From: Triglochin maritima
Lineage: Eukaryota > Streptophyta > Magnoliopsida > Alismatales > Juncaginaceae
Direction: 5' to 3'
DNA length: 64,000 bases
Assembly (NCBI GenBank): GCA_963682175.1
Contig: OY821789.1
Coordinates: 2,480,001-2,544,000, forward strand
The notes beneath the pieces were generated by a model. That model saw only the letters and a list, made by a program, of their open reading frames with translations. It was not told the DNA's origin and ran no database searches. A program made the position numbers and the translations under genes. Below, piece after piece: positions 25,970 through 37,176 of the stretch; the first letter of the stretch is position 1, and every line of letters begins with the position of its first letter.

Positions 25970-26440
25970 TATGAATCTACAGAATCAGCAGAGGAATGCG
26001 AGTCGTGGCTAGTTTCCTCGCCCGAAGAATCTGATGGACTGCCCTGGTTGCTGTCTTCATTGTTTTGAGTCCTTATACATGTAGAATAAAAGTCATACAG
26101 AAAATTAAAATAGAAATTGCAAGCAAAATGAAGAAAGAATTATGGATTAGATATATGTACTTGTTGGGACTTCGTTCCCAAATTAGGCTGGCGCCGAAAG
26201 CCGACTCAAACCGTACCAAAACCCTCCCTTTCCATCCCAGTAATGGTGTCAGCCTTCCGAGCCGGGACTTCGGATATCTCGCGCAGGCTTCGATCGATCC
26301 CCTGGTCGACAACGGTCACGAAAGCCACCTCCGCCTGCTTCTTCCTCACCAAGGTCGCCTGCGCTGTCCACCTCGTCAACGCCCACCTCGTCGACCTCTT
26401 GCAGAGCCCCAAGCCACTAGGGTTAGATGTTTCACGATGG
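25970..26440. other. Possible captured host gene fragments in element 2
   Basis: On the minus strand, 26,065 down to 25,970 reads as an acidic, Ser-rich C-terminus (SPSDSSGEETSHDSHSSADS) ending in TAA. The adjacent 26,165-26,440 is markedly GC-rich inside an AT-rich element and is open on both strands. No family was recognised, and the coding strand of the GC-rich part is unclear. Confidence 0.35.
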
Positions 26441-26689
26441 GGAGGTGGGGAGGAAGGAGAGGGTTAGGGGTTTGAGGGACCACGTTTTGGGAGAGAGAGA
26501 TTTGGGGTGCGTGAGTTTTGTGTTGGGTGAGGGTGAGAGGGTTTTGATTTTTCTCTAATACCAAGTTTACCCTTCTGTGAGTAATTGTGAGAATATCTTA
26601 TAACCACCATTAGATTTAATTTGGATGGTAGACGATTAAGGGGCTCACTTAAGCCTAATTGAGCCCCGGGCTCATTCTAAAATTTCTGT

Positions 26690-27606
26690 ATATATATATA
26701 TATAGTTCGAGTAAATGGATAATCCGCGTTACTAGTTACTAATTGACAGAATATCAGAATAGAGTTGGTCTGTTGGAGTTTTTGTAATTTACATCGATGT
26801 TATTTATGTCGTCAAGGGAAGCAAAAGGAAGTAATGCAAGTGCTGCAATTCTTCTGCTCAGATAATGCATCTTGTGGTAAAGTAAAATAAATACTTGGTA
26901 CTAGTGAACAGAGGCTCAAATGATCATATTCCAGGGATTTGGCTTGTCATTTCATGAAAGAAATCTAAATCATACATGTCTCGAGAATCTAATTGAAGAA
27001 CAATTTGTCCCAAAACTCTGAAAACACAACTCTTTTCGCCCAAAACGCACTTTCAGGGTTTCAAAGAAAATTTCTTCATCCTCACCAAATTATTCATGAA
27101 GTCATAGTAGGGCATATCTTTTGAGTTGGGAGGGTTGGATAATAAATTCAATAAATAAAGGAGCAAATTGCTACGGACCCTATCTAAAGACTTAGAAAGT
27201 AATATATAATCTACCTGAAAAAGCAACTGATACAATAACTACAGATCTTAAACCCAAGAGGCACATGTATTGCGGACAATAGTTTCATGAAATAATACTG
27301 TCGAGTGCCGGCTGCCCCTGTGAACGCCATTACAACGAACAAGAGGATAGACCCTGCAGGTAAGAGGATTTGAATCTGAGAAGCAGAGGTTGCATCCTGA
27401 ATTTAAACTCCATTTCATCTAAGCTGGGGCAGGATGCAAACTAATATCAGCCCTTCACTGTCTGCCCTCTTCAAATTTCCCTTCATGGGTGATTCCCAAG
27501 TTAGAGAAAACCCAAGTTAGAGAAAAAGATCGATATTCCTCTCCAGCAAAATCCTAAAGCGAAACAGTCACCTCATTTTTGTTTCAAGTGTATCTGTGCT
27601 GCACCA
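26690..27606. other. Intergenic, right flank of element 2 and 3' side of the GTPase gene
   Basis: A short (TA)n tract, then unannotated sequence. The part nearest 27,606 is probably 3' UTR of the BPG2-like gene. Confidence 0.35.
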
Positions 27607-29345
27607 TCAACAAGCACTTGGAGCTGTATCAATTGCCAATGTAGATTCTGTAATGAACTTGTCTTCATTATCAGATAACCTTTTCAGTTTATTGCTCTTC
27701 TGATTGCCAAGTGCTCTATCAGCTTCTGAGAGGATTTTGGAAACAGTAAATCCTGCAACCTCGAAAATTTCCGCCCTATCAGGGATTATTGAATTTCTCA
27801 AAACAATATCAATCCCATCATAAGTCCATATCCCAAAGGTTGCCTCCCCATTCAAACCAATGGCAAACCAACCAAGACCAGCTGCAGCTATATCAACTGA
27901 ACTTCTGTTCCAAGTATCCGCTCTAATAGTACATCCTCTTCTTACCCACTTTCCAAGCTCACTAACACGTTTCTCTCCAATGGGTGGCTGCAGATAACCA
28001 AGTTTTGTGAAAAGCAATACATATCACAAATTGAAGTGTAAGCTAGAGGGGATGAGAATTGACTTGCCTGCAACCGGCTACCAAAATGATTTTCTACAAA
28101 TGTAGAAGCATTCTCTGTTTTCCCCATGTGAAGGGGAAGAAGTGGTGATGCCCACACTGTGACATAAATTGACTCGACGGATGCTTCCTCTATATCTAAC
28201 CTCATAAGTCCCGCTATGTGGATGGAATGTCCCATCTACCATAAGAATGTACCAAGGTGTAAGCAAAAAAAGACTCCAAAAGCTTGTTTGCTAAATTATC
28301 ACTGCAATAACTAACCAAATTAACATTCTTCACTGAAATTGAATGACATCCAATGGTGGATACCAAGGGGAATAGGTCAGGAAAGTATATATTCAGAACC
28401 ACGTATGATTATTTCATAGCCTTGAGAATTAAACAGATATAAGCTTCACATATAAGTGCACAAGCATACGTACTACTAGCCATAAGAAGAAAAACACCAA
28501 ACCCGAATTGTCACAAAATAGATATAGGAAGGATGATGCCTTGATTGAGTTATACTAGGGTGGCTTAGCAGGAGGCAGTATGAAGATTCACTCATTTCCA
28601 AATTCAGGAATTCATAAAAGTAACAAGTTCCTGAAGAAAACAAGCAGTTTGAAACAAAAGTACAATGAGCTAATTGATAATTGTGGCAATTGTCATCCCT
28701 AAATATAGCTTATTCTACTTTCATCGTCAACAAAAAAAAACTGCTCCGAAGTCAAAACCAGACATTCATGTAACACGTAACAAACATGCAATCAAATAAA
28801 ATAGTATAGAATAGAGAGACCTCATAAGTAAAGGTAACTAATAAATAATGTCACACGAACAAGTCACCTTCATGTGTGACTGTGATGATGATGCATTGCA
28901 TATTTGACATTTTCACCACAAATATTTGTTGCTCTGGCATATGGTACAAATTTGCAATCAATTGTCAATCACATTAAAGATAGACAACGGTCATTATGAC
29001 AAATAAAAAAGACAGAAAATTATCATTCTTCTTGGATGAGGATTCATGACTTTCATCTTTGACGACCTCACACACAAATCAAATTGATTTTTTCATGGCT
29101 CTGCCCGAACGAGTGTTCTTCAAAATATATTTTTAACAAATAATCAAAAACTTGGGGTACAATAGGACTGTCTCGTGTAAGTTTTTGTAAAGGTTAAAAG
29201 TTTAAATGAAACAAGATATTGTGCTATTTTTTCTTAATCATCTAACAGAAAATACCTAGAATTAATATCGTTCAGTAAAAACAGAAAACACAGCAACCTT
29301 GATCCTGTAGGTCCTCGGCCGCAAGGTCTTGCCAATGTGCACAAG

Positions 29346-29350
29346 CTTCT
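29346..29350. repeat. Target-site duplication, left copy (CTTCT)
   Basis: CTTCT here and at 30093-30097 flanks the solo LTR. Removing the LTR plus one copy restores the reading frame across the join. Confidence 0.9.
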
Positions 29351-30092
29351 TGTAATATCCTGAATTTTTTAGTTGAGGTAATAATCAAATATCTTAATGG
29401 ACTAATTAATATTGTTGAATGATTGCGTGGTTTTAGGAGAAAATGAAATTTTGAGAAGAATATTGAGAATAAAAGATGGAGATTTTGAGGCAAGTACTGA
29501 TTCGTTATTCTTCAGTTTCATATCATGTCTGTCTCTCTTGATATTCGTAGTTGCATGCATGTTGAGCATTAATATTGATTTTATGGATATGCATATGATT
29601 GCATGGTGGTGTTTCGGTCGACATGTCCTGTGGCTGTGTGTATGTTTCTAGCAGAGCAACTTAGGAAAGAGCTGCCTAACGGACAGCGTGGAGCCACCCG
29701 AGAGAGAAAATGGCTGTCTGTCGTTAGTGTGGAGCTACCAGGTGTGCGTCTGACAGATTGATAGATTTCAAAAGCACAGGATGTGGTCGAATCTGAATGG
29801 GGGTTTCAAATTGATATGCATGCATTTTATTTGTGATGCATGTCTCTTGATTGTGCTTATTGACTGAATGTCATATTCTGTATTATTTTCCACATGATTA
29901 TGATTCTGATTGATTGATGGTTGATACTTGCGGGCTGTCGAGCTCACAAATTGTTGATTATATTTTTCAGATTAATTATGAGTCTATCAGATGGATTTAA
30001 ATATCAGAGTGCGCAACGGTCAGGATCGTGGATCGTATCTTAACGCATCGGGTTCAGGCGGGTGATCAGTTGTCCGGGCTCGGTGTGTTACA
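29351..30092. mobile_element. Ty3-type solo LTR inserted in a coding exon
   Basis: 742 bp beginning TGTAATATCCTGAATTTTT and ending GGTGTGTTACA, with short inverted ends TGTAA/TTACA and a perfect 5-bp target duplication (CTTCT). This start/end style is typical of plant Ty3 chromovirus LTRs (Tekay-like). No internal retrotransposon sequence remains. Confidence 0.88.
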
Positions 30093-31189
30093 CTTCTGAT
30101 CTTCTCTTGTCAAGCGCGTCAACAGCTGATACGGATGCAAAATCCCTGGCGTATCAAACAACTTGGCATTCTCACCAAGAACCCCTTCTACCCTCACAAC
30201 CCCGAGAGTCGTACCAGGCACAGATGCCTCCGTCAAATGGACGGCATTTCCTCCAACTCTCCTCCCCATTGCATTAATCAAAGTCGACTTCCCAGCATTC
30301 TGCGCCCCAACAGCCCAAACCCTCCCCCTCGGACCGGTCAAGTGACTCACATGCTCCACCAAATTCCTCACTCCCCAACCCCTCACCGCACTCACCAAAT
30401 GAACCGCCTCCAGCTTCACAGCCCCACCCTCCCTCGCCCGCTGCCGGACCCAATACTCAAACCCAGTGGGCGACATAGACGAAGGAAGCAAATCGATCTT
30501 AGTCACCACGAGAACCATCCTCGGCACATTCCCAGGCTCCCCCTTCTTCCACGCGTCCGAGTCCTCCTCAATACTCTCCGACACCGTCCTCACAACCTTC
30601 CTCGGGAAGGAGCCATCGAAATCCCCCGCATCCACGACAACCATAACAATCGACCGCGATCCAGCAGAAGACGCGATCTTCCTTCCAAGCATCCTATCGA
30701 AATCGAAATCCGGCAGAAACCGTTCGGCCCCGTCATTCTTAACCCTACCATAATGCCGAAGCGAATGACACCGAGCGCAAACGACAGTCGAGGCCGGTTT
30801 CATTTCTCCATCTTTCTCTTCGTCTTCATTTAGAACCAAAATACCGGTTTTGAGGGTTTGGGAGGCGTGGATTTCGTCTTCGGCGGGGCCGACCGGGTGG
30901 TGGCGGAAGGCGGGTTTGGGTTTAGGAAGGGAGAAGAAGCCGGGGAGGTTGGGGTCGGAGTCCTGCATGTGGACACCGCAGCCGGAGCAGAGGGGAGGGT
31001 TGGGGGGTGGAGGGAGGCATCGTGGCAGCCGCCGCGGAGGAGGGAGAGGGGAAGGGGAAGGGAGGGTTTGGTGGGAGGTGGAGTGGTAGGGTTTTGGAGG
31101 GGTTTTGGAGGTGTGGAAGACGAGGAGTGGAAGGAGAGGAGGAGGAGACGGGAGGGGAAAGGGGAGAGTTTGCGAGTGAGTCGGAGCAT

Positions 31190-33240
31190 CGTTTTCTTCT
31201 CGAATGTTCGGCGAAAGCCGGCGGCGAGTGCTTCAGTGGCTTCCCCTTCCCGCAAGGGAATGAATCCGCCGCTATGGTCTCGCCTTGATCATATTATCTC
31301 TTTTATTTCGATTCATCTTCTTATGCCTACGGATCTGACCTTTTTTGTTGTAAAATATTGCTGAAAAACAATATATTTCGCAAGATTTTCCAACGCTTAT
31401 TTCTCAACTATGTTCCGGGTTTGTATGTGATTTGTAATCCTCTCGTGTTTTTTTCTAACCATAATTCTATGTTACCATTATCCGATTAAATAATTAGCAT
31501 ATTTGAGATCCCCTTTCGACAGCGCAGAGACAATTATCTTCGATTCGAGATGACTAAATTATACATTTGTGATAAGATGAAGGTTCAAAATATTTTGAAC
31601 TTTAACATATGATAAATCAAAGAAAACATAAACAATGAAAATTGCGTCTAAATTGTTGTTACAATTTAATACATACATGCAACTCTGATTTTAGCTACGT
31701 TTTTATGTTTGGTGAACTTCTTTTGTATTTCGGTGATCGGCTTGTTTGTCTGTCTTTTATTTCGGATTGTACTCCTAAACTTCGGCGACCTTTTGACCTG
31801 TGTTTGTGGTTTCATAAACTCAGGATTTCTATTAGAATGCGATTAACCTCTACTCAAAAAAAAACTGATTTTGGCTAGATTTTATAGAAATTTTCTTTTC
31901 AACTTAACTTTTTTCTTAATTTAGACTAACAATAGTCAAACGACGTGTCTTGTCGATTTTACATTTATTATGATTGTTTGGATAATCTTAGTGTTAGGCA
32001 AGATTTGAAATGTTACCCTGCAACGCATGGGTTACATTACATAAATCATATAAAACAGATAGTCTAATACGGAGCAAGGACAGTTCACGGTCACAGTATC
32101 AACTTCGTTCTCATATTGAAACCCTGAAATTAAGAACTTGTCGGAGAACAGAATCCGGATGCTCCTGTCGGCAATATGAGCACTTAGCCCTGGAACAAAA
32201 TAACCGCAAGTATGGATTTTCAAGTCTACAGCCAAAATGAGTGCTAAACATGAGAACTTAGTTTCGAATCACGGTTACAACTACTACAAGTCTACAACCA
32301 CTTGCGCCTCAAGCTGACAAGCATAACCCCTGTAAATGGTCTCATGCCTCTTAACTTCGTCTGCACAAAGTTTCATTTCTGTTATGAGTTCTTACTGCTT
32401 CTTTTCTCAGGATTTACAAAATCAACCGATACAGCCTAACGTTTTATTTGACAAGTTAATCAGAAAAAAACTTCTTTAATGCGGCAGTGCAGGCGTGCAG
32501 ATGCATCGGGATTTCAGTAATTTTCACTGGATGAAAATCAATTCTTTTGCCATTTAGGCATATCACGAGTCATTCCTAGATGAGAATGACATAGATAATG
32601 CAAATTAAAGTTGCAAGCCAAAATACATATACTTCAATTTGAAATTGAATACAAAGTGAGTTAATTCTCACCGGTTCATGACGTCAGGTATTGAGTGATT
32701 TCACCGGTTCAGGGGTTTGAAAACGGAGATGGAAAATAGTATACAGCAGCAAGCCACGGCTCGCATACCAATATATAAAAAAATCAAACTTCCAAAAATT
32801 TTGAAACTTGTCATGCTTCTAATAAGACCATCAACCTTGCAAGCATGCAGGGAGCAGAGACTAGGAACAAGAATGTCCACGAGAGAACATCAAGAGAATA
32901 CTTAAAAAGGAAAACGAGATAATCAAACTAGCTAGGAAAAAAAATGACAACTTGACAAATGCGATGGTGAACTTCGGAGTTGACGAATTGCCAAATCAAA
33001 ATAAGCGATGGGTACTTGATATATTCTGTAAACTATCTCCAATGATAGGCTAAGTGCAGTCTGTTCCCTGACCATCAATGTTACTTAAGTTTCAAGTAGA
33101 TGGAACACATTAAAATCTAATCAGCAGGAGATTTAGATTCAATTTTCCAGTTACAAAAAAAAAAATTGTATAGATGACGAAATACATGTCCAACTACTAA
33201 AAATTTACTTGAGCTTAATCACAAATTTAAGTATGAGATC
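31190..33240. other. Intergenic, no gene recognised
   Basis: Upstream of the BPG2-like gene. Short open frames near 31,640 and 32,030-32,240 have no recognised similarity. Confidence 0.4.
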
Positions 33241-33269
33241 ATGAGGCCATACACACACTATAACTCCAA

Positions 33270-34270
33270 TAACACAATGACATAAGCTACATTCAATTTC
33301 AAAGTTCACAACAAAGACAAAAGCTACCGGTTTCATACCCTCAGTTAACAACTTAAGATCATTGGGTTTCAATTACACCACGCAAACCATTATACTACAG
33401 CAGCGATTCACATTCTAAGAGAAATTCCACTATAACTCATAACACACATCAGAAGACGATCCAAAAGGCTATATTAGTTACCAATAATAACAGGGCAATA
33501 TTGGTTACACGTAATGTAAAAGCTTCCTGCTTATCTTTGGTGGAGATACCATTATGATATAAGCTACATTCTACTTCAAACTTAATAACAGATACAAAAC
33601 AACTAGTCTAATAACCTCAGTTAACAACTGACTTAAGATGATTGAGCTTCAATTACATTCGTGAGAAAACCACTACACTAAAGCAGCAGTTCAAATTCTA
33701 AGAAAACCCTCAAATCTTGAGAACAATCCTATAGGCCAATTAGGATACACGAAAAAGGTTCCTACTTATCTTTGGTGGACACCCCATAGTGATCTAATAA
33801 GCTACATTCATCTCCAAACTTAATAATAATAACAAAAACAACCGGTTTCATGACCTCAGGTCCTCAGTAGACAATTTAAGATCATCGGATCCCAATTACA
33901 CCACAACACTAAAGCAGCAACTCATACCCTCCAAAAAAAACCAAACCATACAATTCTTCGTATCATACATCTGAATACAACCCAAAAGACCAAATTGGTT
34001 ACACGTTAAATCTTCCTACTTATCGTTGGTGGACACACCCATAACAATATAAGCTACATTCATTTCAATCTTAATGACAAGAACAAAAACAACTGGTTCC
34101 ATGAGCTCAGTTAACAATATAAGATCATTGGGTTTCAATTACATAGCGACAAACTGCTACACTACGGCAGCAACTCGCATTCTAATAAAAATCCTCAGCC
34201 TCAGACCACTACAATTCTTCGTATAACACGATCCGGGAGGCCGAATTTGATACGCATAAAAGCAAACATC
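33270..34270. repeat. Tandem array of about 250-bp units copied from the SF3B6 3' end
   Basis: Four diverged units. The marker CTTATCTTTGGTGGA (or CTTATCG variant) recurs at 33530, 33765, 34019 and 34274, and ATAAGCTACATTC recurs once per unit. The copy at 34274 is the real end of the SF3B6 reading frame (complement of ...STKDK-stop), so each unit carries a decayed copy of the last codons, the stop and the 3' UTR. Confidence 0.9.
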
Positions 34271-34645
34271 CTACTTATCTTTGGTGGAAACCCCATACTT
34301 CTCCTGCATCCTGGCGATCTCATCTTCCTTCTTCTTCTGGTCGATCTTCTTGCTCATCTTCGTGGGCTGGTAGTAGAGCACAATCAGGTAGCGGTTGGCG
34401 ACGTTGAAGCCGGAGAGGTGGTCGACGGCGGTCTTGGCGTCGTATATGTCCTCGTAGACGACGAACGCCGTCCCTCGCGTGTCCTTGTTGGTCCCGATCC
34501 GGATCTGCCGGATCGCGCCGTACTTCCCGAAGATGTCGTACATCTCCTCGCTCGAGATGTTGAACGGGAGGTTTCGGACGTACAGCACGCGGTTCACTTC
34601 CGGTGGGAGACGGGTGTTGCCCTTCCGGAGGCTGATCGTCGCCAT
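34271..34645 (-). CDS. SF3B6: Splicing factor 3B subunit 6 (p14/SF3b14a), RRM protein
   Basis: An intact single-exon frame of 124 codons. SF3b p14 sits in the U2 snRNP and lies at the branch-point adenosine during spliceosome assembly. The sequence has one RRM with RNP2 (LYVRNLPF) and RNP1-like (GTAFVVYE) motifs, the conserved N-terminal extension ([19 protein letters not shown]), the acidic turn ([20 protein letters not shown]) and the C-terminal [20 protein letters not shown] helix. Length and composition match the family, and GC content is high. The 3' end is tandemly duplicated downstream, but the gene itself is complete. Confidence 0.96.
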   Translation of the reverse strand: MATISLRKGNTRLPPEVNRVLYVRNLPFNISSEEMYDIFGKYGAIRQIRIGTNKDTRGTAFVVYEDIYDAKTAVDHLSGFNVANRYLIVLYYQPTKMSKKIDQKKKEDEIARMQEKYGVSTKDK

Positions 34646-34667
34646 GGATGGAGGAGGAAGAGGTGGA

Positions 34668-34695
34668 TTAGGGTTAGGGTTAGGGTTAGGGTTAG
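34668..34695. repeat. (TTAGGG)n tract upstream of SF3B6
   Basis: Four uninterrupted TTAGGG units plus a partial one, 23 bp upstream of the start codon (CCCTAA on the coding strand). It is TTAGGG-type, not the TTTAGGG of most plant telomeres. Short telo-boxes are common upstream of plant translation and RNA-processing genes. Confidence 0.9.
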
Positions 34696-34795
34696 CTTTT
34701 GGGTTTGGGTCGGGAAGGGGAAGATGGTTATTTGGCTTTTTGGATGAGACGTGGATTCTTGGTTTTTTCCTGAGACAAGTCGGTTTTTATTAATC

Positions 34796-35990
34796 TTTTT
34801 ATTCTTCTCTTTAAAATTCTTTCACAGATCAACAAAATATATTAATAATTATTATTATAATTATTTAATAATATTAATTCATTCGTATTTTTAATTAACA
34901 TTTAACATACAAATAAGGAAATATTATTAAATTTTAGGAAACAGCATTACATAGTAAACTAAAATTAAAAATACACCATTAAATACTAAACTTAAAGTAC
35001 ATCAAGATGTATTTCCTCCAAATTGTTGTCATATATCGTTGATCAAATCGACTTAAATGTTCAAATGTGTAGTGTGATCACGCAATCTCATTCTCAAGTA
35101 CCTGGTAATATCCACTACACGGTCATTTAAATCATAAAATAATTGTTCAATTAATCTTCCAAACCTAATTAATTTAATTACAATTTAACTAATCAATACG
35201 TTAACTTAATTATATATAACTAATCTTTTTCTTTAAAACAAAAAAGACCAATTGGGAGGAGGGGCACGTGGCCCCCCGGATGGGGCTCCCGGGCACTTTT
35301 CCGGACTGATAGGCGCCCGGAAAAGCACCCCGGGGGGTCCACCTGGGGACTGCCCTCCCATTAAGGTAGGGCATTTCGAGCGCCTGAAAAAGAGCATCCG
35401 TTAAAGAGTGCTCTAAAGATCAATATATTTGAACTTGCGACGACAAAGTTACCTTTCTATTTGACTATTTGGCTTCACTCATTTAAAGAAATACAAATCT
35501 TCAATTACAGTGGTCTTAATGCAACCCCATATCGTTTTATTATTTAGACCTAGATTCATTGAACTTTTTCCTCTTGCATTGTAGTCCCTTCTAATTTTTG
35601 AGTCCACATTAGATTTTGACTTCCAATACGAGGAGTTGGGCTTTAATTTTCTTACTTGAGAGAATAAATTATCACTACTCATCTCGTATTTCAAGATAAT
35701 AATCTACAAATTTTCATTTATTTTAGCTCCATTTGAACTAAATGAGAAAAGAAAAGTCACAATCCTAGATGTGAGAGCAACATGGTAGTACAGAGGAAGT
35801 TGACTGAACACGGTAAAAATCTCAGTTCTCACGGATTGCTAAAAGTGGTATAATAATACATATTTTACGCCCCCTTTGTCAATATTATAGTCAAGTGCAT
35901 TTCTTCCTAGAAGAAACATTGGCTTGTAGAGAACAATCTTTTAGATCTAACTCTAGTCAACGATCTTGACTAAAAGATACCTTATATATA
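34796..35990. other. Intergenic with a GC-rich hairpin
   Basis: AT-rich, no gene. Contains the GC-rich inverted repeat at 35,249-35,361. Confidence 0.4.
35249..35361. repeat. GC-rich inverted repeat (hairpin)
   Basis: Left arm has CCCGGGCACTTTTCCGG; after a loop of about 10 bp the right arm has CCCGGAAAAGCACCCCGGGG. The outer arms (GGGAGGAGGGGC and GCCCTCCC) are also complementary. It stands out sharply from the AT-rich surroundings and may be the end or remnant of a TIR element. Confidence 0.6.
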
Positions 35991-36237
35991 CTGAATTGCT
36001 ATTCGTCGTCCTAAAACTACTTAAATCGTCCCAACAGATTACCATTTTGCCCTTCTCTCATTTCTACTGCTATAACGCGACATTTTACCCTCCTATCACA
36101 CATTTCTCTTCATCTTCCTCTTATATTCATAAAAAATAATGTTTTGCAGGTCAGTAATGAGCCAACAGACGCCCCGGTGTACTCGAATCTGGTAAAAAAT
36201 CCAACATCTTTTTAATAAAAAAATAATAAAAAATTGC

Positions 36238-36456
36238 GGGCGTCTGGCGGAGCCGCCCAGCGTAGGAGAGGGGCGTCTGGGTAAGACGCCTCCCCCTAGG
36301 GGGCGGCGTTTTACACAGACGCCCCGCCCATGGGACGGGCGTCTGGCTAAGACGCCTCTCTCCTACGCTGGGCGGCTTAGCCAGACGCCTCTCTCCTACG
36401 CTGGGCGGCTTAGCCAGACGCCTCTCTCCTACGCTGGGCGTTTTACACAGACGCCC
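36238..36456. repeat. Left GGCGTCT/AGACGCC array
   Basis: Contains GGCGTCTGGCTAAGACGCC, a near-perfect hairpin, and tandem copies of a 33-bp unit beginning GCCTCTCTCCTACGCTGGGC, joined by CGGCTTAGCCAGAC. Very GC-rich inside AT-rich DNA. Confidence 0.85.
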
Positions 36457-36556
36457 GCAATTTTTTATTATTTTTTTATTTTTTTATTAAAAAGATAATT
36501 GATTATAAATTTAGATAATTACTAAATTAATTAATTAATAAGTTAATAATTACTAT

Positions 36557-36785
36557 ATTCGGATGACCGATACCCTTTCGGTACACCGAATAGAGATTTC
36601 CAGAGAAATGTCGAAGCTACTGAGAATAAATATTCGGATAACCGGGTAGAGATCGGTAAACCGACACAATGATTCTAGGAAGATCAAAAACTTACTGTAT
36701 TTACGATCACGGTGGACCGATGGAAACTCGGTCATCCGCATGGAACATGTTCGGTAGACCGAGAAGCAAACGGTCGACCGTCCGA
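36557..36785. repeat. Cluster of CGG-N4-CCG palindromes (locus 2)
   Basis: At least seven sites of this form in about 230 bp, for example CGGATGACCG, CGGTACACCG, CGGTAAACCG, CGGTGGACCG, CGGTAGACCG and CGGTCGACCG. It resembles the palindrome cluster of the copia LTRs but without their other sequence. Confidence 0.8.
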
Positions 36786-37176
36786 CATCACCTTACAACG
36801 AGTTTTTGCAATTGATGAAAATTCAAAAAAAAATCAGATCCAACAATTTCAAAATCCAAAAAATTTCCAGGGGGCGCTGCCCCCTTGCCACCCCCGCCAC
36901 CTCACCGGCGAGGTGGAATGCCGCTCGCTCACCGGGGAGCGAGACCCCCGAACGGACCTGTCGATGTGGTATTTGTAAGTCGGGAGGTTTTACCACCGGG
37001 GATTTTGGATCTTAAATTTTTTGAAAATTTAATCACTTGCAAAAAAACTCATTGTAATTTGACCCCGTTACTACCTAAAATCTTGCAACAGAACCTCAAA
37101 TAATTTGAGATAACACACCGTATAATTTTAAGAATTTATTTATATTTTATTTTTTATTTTTTATTATTAAAAAATA

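Larger units (their letters stand above)
22346..26689. mobile_element. TA-anchored MULE-like element 2, degraded, with FAR1-type remnant and possible captured DNA
   Basis: A 4.34-kb relative of element 1. It has the same ends (GAGTAAGGTTAGAACGAGCC at left; GAGCCCCGGGCTCATTCTA near the right), (TA)n on both sides, the same leader block (TTCTATTTTCGTCACCCCTT), FAR1-like coding remnants and many TGTAATATT motifs. The right-hand third differs from element 1: no Ulp1 remnant was recognised, and a GC-rich stretch plus an acidic Ser-rich reading frame sit there, so this copy may have captured host sequence (Pack-MULE-like). Confidence 0.62.
27607..31189 (-). pseudogene. BPG2-like circularly permuted GTPase (YqeH-type), disrupted
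   Basis: These organellar GTPases act in ribosome or rRNA maturation. Motifs occur in permuted order: zinc-finger halves CSGC and CARC, G4 (VVTKIDLLP), G5 (VSAVRGWG), G1/P-loop (GAQNAGKSTLIN), G3 (DTPG), then the C-terminal domain (SIHIAGLMRLDIEEAS, GLGWFAIGLNGEA). Exon 1 runs from 31189 to 29298 but is split by a 742-bp solo LTR; exon 2 is 28235-28068, exon 3 is 27987-27607. Two defects: the LTR in coding sequence, and a shift between the frame holding the start (MLRLTRKLSPF, transit-peptide-like) and the frame holding the GTPase, which has no upstream ATG before 30968. Intron 2 starts with GC (CAG|GCAAGT). It is probably a pseudogene or null allele. Confidence 0.85.

Noticed and set aside
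30135..30833. A 232-codon plus-strand open frame over the BPG2-like gene.
   Set aside because: Low-complexity Pro/His/Arg-rich antisense of a recognisable GTPase domain.
34247..34747. A 166-codon open frame on the plus strand over SF3B6.
   Set aside because: Antisense shadow of the GC-rich SF3B6 gene, whose RRM motifs are clear on the minus strand.
36885..37103. Pro/Gly-rich open frames in the GC-rich centre of the TIR element.
   Set aside because: Produced by palindromic GC-rich repeats, with no codon-like pattern or domain.
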